From an uncultured Lachnospiraceae bacterium (GTDB lineage: Bacteria > Bacillota > Clostridia > Lachnospirales > Lachnospiraceae), in NCBI GenBank assembly GCA_934394615.1, contig CAKRRJ010000033.1, positions 1-25,201 on the forward strand: DNA of 25,201 nucleotides, read 5' to 3'. Positions 23,618 through 25,201 of the stretch are shown piece after piece (within the stretch, counting starts at the first letter, position 1; each line of letters begins with the position of its first letter). The notes beneath the pieces are model-generated. The model was not told the origin of the DNA, searched no databases, and worked only from the letters and a program-made list of their open reading frames with translations. Made by a program: the position numbers and the translations under genes.

Positions 23618-23638
23618 CCTGGCATCCCGGTCTTTTTT
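23603..23638 (+). terminator. plus-strand intrinsic terminator upstream of queT
   Basis: AAGACCGG (23603-23610) pairs with CCGGTCTT (23627-23634) over 8 bp, followed by a run of T to 23638 on the plus strand. This is a good plus-strand terminator. On the minus strand the same stem follows YitT but is trailed only by CTCTGTG, so it would be weaker there. No plus-strand gene lies nearby except the PBP unit ending at 22966. Confidence 0.65.
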
Positions 23639-23662
23639 ACATTTCAGACACATTTTCTATCC

Positions 23663-24544
23663 TTATAACTTCCGGTAATCCCCGATAAATCCCTCCCCAT
23701 ACGTTTCTTTCGTTGGCGACACGATCACGAACGCTCTCGGATCGTGCCGGTCAATAATTTCCTTTACTACATGAAACTGCTTGCGGTCCACCGCGCAGGT
23801 CAGGGTCAGTCCCTCTTTTCCGCTGTAGCCGCCGATACTTCTGTAAAACGTGGTTCCGCGGTCCATCGTCTCCATGATTTCTTTCGCAATCTCTTCGTTC
23901 TTCTCCGAATGAATGGTGATCATGCTTCCCTTATTCATGCCATAAAGCAGCGTATCCACCGCCTGGGTCGTGCAGACAATGGAAATGACACCGTACATAG
24001 CCGCCTCAATCTCTCCGAATACCAGAACGGAAGTCCCCACGATCACAAAATCCACCAGCATAATGGCATATCCAGTCTGCATGTAGGGGCAGAGCTTCTG
24101 TAAAAGTTTTGCGAGGATATCCCCGCCGCCGGTTGTAGAATTGCGCATAAAGATGAGCGCCATGCCAACTCCCACAAAGATTCCGCCAAACGCGCAGGAA
24201 ATCAGCCGGTCGCCCTCATACTGCCACATTCCTGCCGCCGACACCAGATCCTGGATCACACTCATCCAGATGACGGTACGGACCGTTTTCAACGTCATGG
24301 TACGGTCCAGAAGACACCAGGAGGCAAGCAGCAGCGGAATGTTGATAATCAGGCTCACCGCACCGATCGGAAGTGAAAACAGGTGATTCAGCATCAGCGC
24401 AATGCCCGACACCCCGCCCGGCGCAATGCGGCTCGGCTCAATAAAACACCAGACGCCGACCGCCTGCAAAAGAGCGCCCGCAAAGTCAAACAGTGCATCT
24501 GTCCCCAGTTCCTTCCATTTTTTCTTTGTTTTGTTTATATCCAT
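23663..24544 (-). CDS. YitT family membrane protein (DUF2179 C-terminal domain)
   Basis: The 293-aa protein has the layout of the YitT family: five or six membrane helices in residues about 15-205, with the signatures IAPGGVSGIA (40-49) and NSTTGGGDILA (135-145). A soluble C-terminal DUF2179 domain (about 206-293) begins GSMITIHSEKNEEIAKEI. These proteins are widespread in Firmicutes, often in several copies; transport or a regulatory role has been suggested without firm proof. The ATG is 6 nt after AAAGGAAG. It is separated from the upstream amidohydrolase by a strong terminator. Confidence 0.92.
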   Translation of the reverse strand: MDINKTKKKWKELGTDALFDFAGALLQAVGVWCFIEPSRIAPGGVSGIALMLNHLFSLPIGAVSLIINIPLLLASWCLLDRTMTLKTVRTVIWMSVIQDLVSAAGMWQYEGDRLISCAFGGIFVGVGMALIFMRNSTTGGGDILAKLLQKLCPYMQTGYAIMLVDFVIVGTSVLVFGEIEAAMYGVISIVCTTQAVDTLLYGMNKGSMITIHSEKNEEIAKEIMETMDRGTTFYRSIGGYSGKEGLTLTCAVDRKQFHVVKEIIDRHDPRAFVIVSPTKETYGEGFIGDYRKL

Positions 24545-24580
24545 GATGATCTTCCTTTCCGCGCTGCAGGGTTTTACAGA

Positions 24581-24620
24581 AAAGAAAGAGGACTGACATT
24601 CGCGTCAGCCCTCTTTCTTT
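24581..24620 (-). terminator. intrinsic terminator of the M20 amidohydrolase gene
   Basis: A 17-bp stem (24581-24597 with 24604-24620; one G-U on the minus strand) closes a 6-nt loop, with a T-rich 3' arm ending in TTTCTTTTCTG. It lies about 80 nt after the amidohydrolase stop. The rest of the gap (24545-24697) shows no other clear element. Confidence 0.85.
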
Positions 24621-24697
24621 TGCAGCAGCGGCACGAATATAGTCTCTCTCGCTATAATCCATGCAGCTGCATTTCTTTTCTTCTATTGATTGTTTTG

Positions 24698-25201
24698 TTA
24701 CTGGTTTTTCTTTTTGTTCTCGGCAAACTCTGCCTTAATCTGGTCTAACAGGCCTTCTGTTGTGATGAGGTCGTAGCAGGCTCCGGCAATTGCCTTGCCG
24801 CCGTAAATCACACAATTGTGCGCGCTCTCGGTCTTTCCTGCGTCTACGAATTCCTGAGAGTGGGATGCGGTTCCCTCCGGAACGAATGCCACACGGATGC
24901 AGGAACCCGGAATCTCGTACATGACGTTGCCGAAATCTGTGGAACCGGTCTTCTCCCGGGGCGGTGCCAGCTGCGGTGCTCCCGCAAGCTCAGCATTGTC
25001 CATCAGAAGCTTGTTTAATCCCAGAACCGGAATCTTGTTGTAGAAGAAGGTTCCCTCCTCGATATCATAGGTTACCCCTGCGATCAGGGCTGCACCCTTG
25101 ATGATATCCTGGAACCGCTCGCTGACCTCTTCCAGCTCTTTTCTGGAGAAGGAACGAAGGGAGAACTCACCCTTTGCGGTAGCCGGAACCACGTTGGCCG
25201 G
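24698..25201 (-). CDS. M20 family amidohydrolase/peptidase, C-terminal part (cut by window edge)
   Basis: The frame runs off the right end of the window; 167 codons remain. The first residues PANVVPATAKGEF match the point in M20 peptidases where the dimerisation (lid) domain is joined. The segment then shows the lid-domain helix ELEEVSERFQDIIKGAAL and a catalytic-domain part with STDFGNVMYEIPG, the usual metal-ligand region of aminobenzoyl-glutamate hydrolase-like (AbgB-type) enzymes. Such enzymes remove acyl or glutamate groups with two metal ions. The active-site N-terminal half lies outside, so substrate cannot be judged. A GTG at 25192 is internal and is not the start. Confidence 0.85.
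   Translation of the reverse strand, partial: PANVVPATAKGEFSLRSFSRKELEEVSERFQDIIKGAALIAGVTYDIEEGTFFYNKIPVLGLNKLLMDNAELAGAPQLAPPREKTGSTDFGNVMYEIPGSCIRVAFVPEGTASHSQEFVDAGKTESAHNCVIYGGKAIAGACYDLITTEGLLDQIKAEFAENKKKNQ

Noticed and set aside
24638..24658. Plus-strand TATAAT in the gap before the M20 amidohydrolase
   Set aside because: It would transcribe antisense into the amidohydrolase, has no matching -35, and lies in a short imperfect repeat of TATAG and CTATA.
25190..25192. GTG as the start codon of the M20 amidohydrolase
   Set aside because: The preceding codons read Pro-Ala-Asn, completing the internal NVVPATA segment of M20 enzymes, so the gene continues beyond the window.

Overview
The window reads as chromosomal housekeeping DNA from a moderate-GC, endospore-forming Clostridia, most likely a Lachnospiraceae-type Firmicute. 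The gene order hup - rqcP - yabP - yabQ - divIC - spoIIE - tilS - hpt - ftsH is the classical Firmicutes division/sporulation block. The DnaD-DnaC (DnaI-like) helicase-loading pair, a long-form Prs and a QueT preQ1 transporter fit the same group. I see no insertion sequence, prophage, CRISPR array or defence island. Nearly all genes are on the minus strand; the exception is a two-gene plus-strand unit (class A PBP and a small membrane protein).

Layout in transcription order on the minus strand (right to left): a partial M20 amidohydrolase; a YitT-family membrane protein; queT behind a strong promoter and a structured, probably preQ1-sensing leader; (plus strand: class A penicillin-binding protein and a 170-aa membrane protein, convergent with queT with one base between the stops); murC, divergent from the PBP; dnaD-dnaC; prs-lepB; a sugar nucleotidyltransferase, exonuclease III and a GH13 debranching-enzyme homologue; hup-rqcP-yabP-yabQ-divIC-spoIIE; tilS-hpt-ftsH; a GH13 alpha-amylase; and a tRNA-Tyr/tRNA-Leu pair.

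Most interesting signals. (1) The 265-bp gap between murC and dnaD-dnaC holds five perfect copies of the DnaA box TTATCCACA, four of them in two head-to-tail arrays with no spacer. One copy is built into the stem of the murC terminator. This suggests DnaA control of the helicase-loader genes or a DnaA-titration site away from dnaA. (2) The 631-aa GlgX/isoamylase-like protein keeps its fold signatures, but all three GH13 catalytic acids are replaced, so it looks like a conserved pseudoenzyme. (3) Both yabP and spoIIE are preceded by terminator-like hairpins. In each the 3' arm is the Shine-Dalgarno sequence and the U-tract is the spacer to a GTG start. (4) SpoIIE lacks its whole N-terminal membrane domain. 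(5) The queT leader has a loop-to-loop pseudoknot consistent with a preQ1 riboswitch. (6) A promoter-plus-hairpin unit with repeated C-rich motifs between ftsH and the amylase may be a small RNA.

All functional calls come from reading motifs and gene order. No database search or folding program was run.
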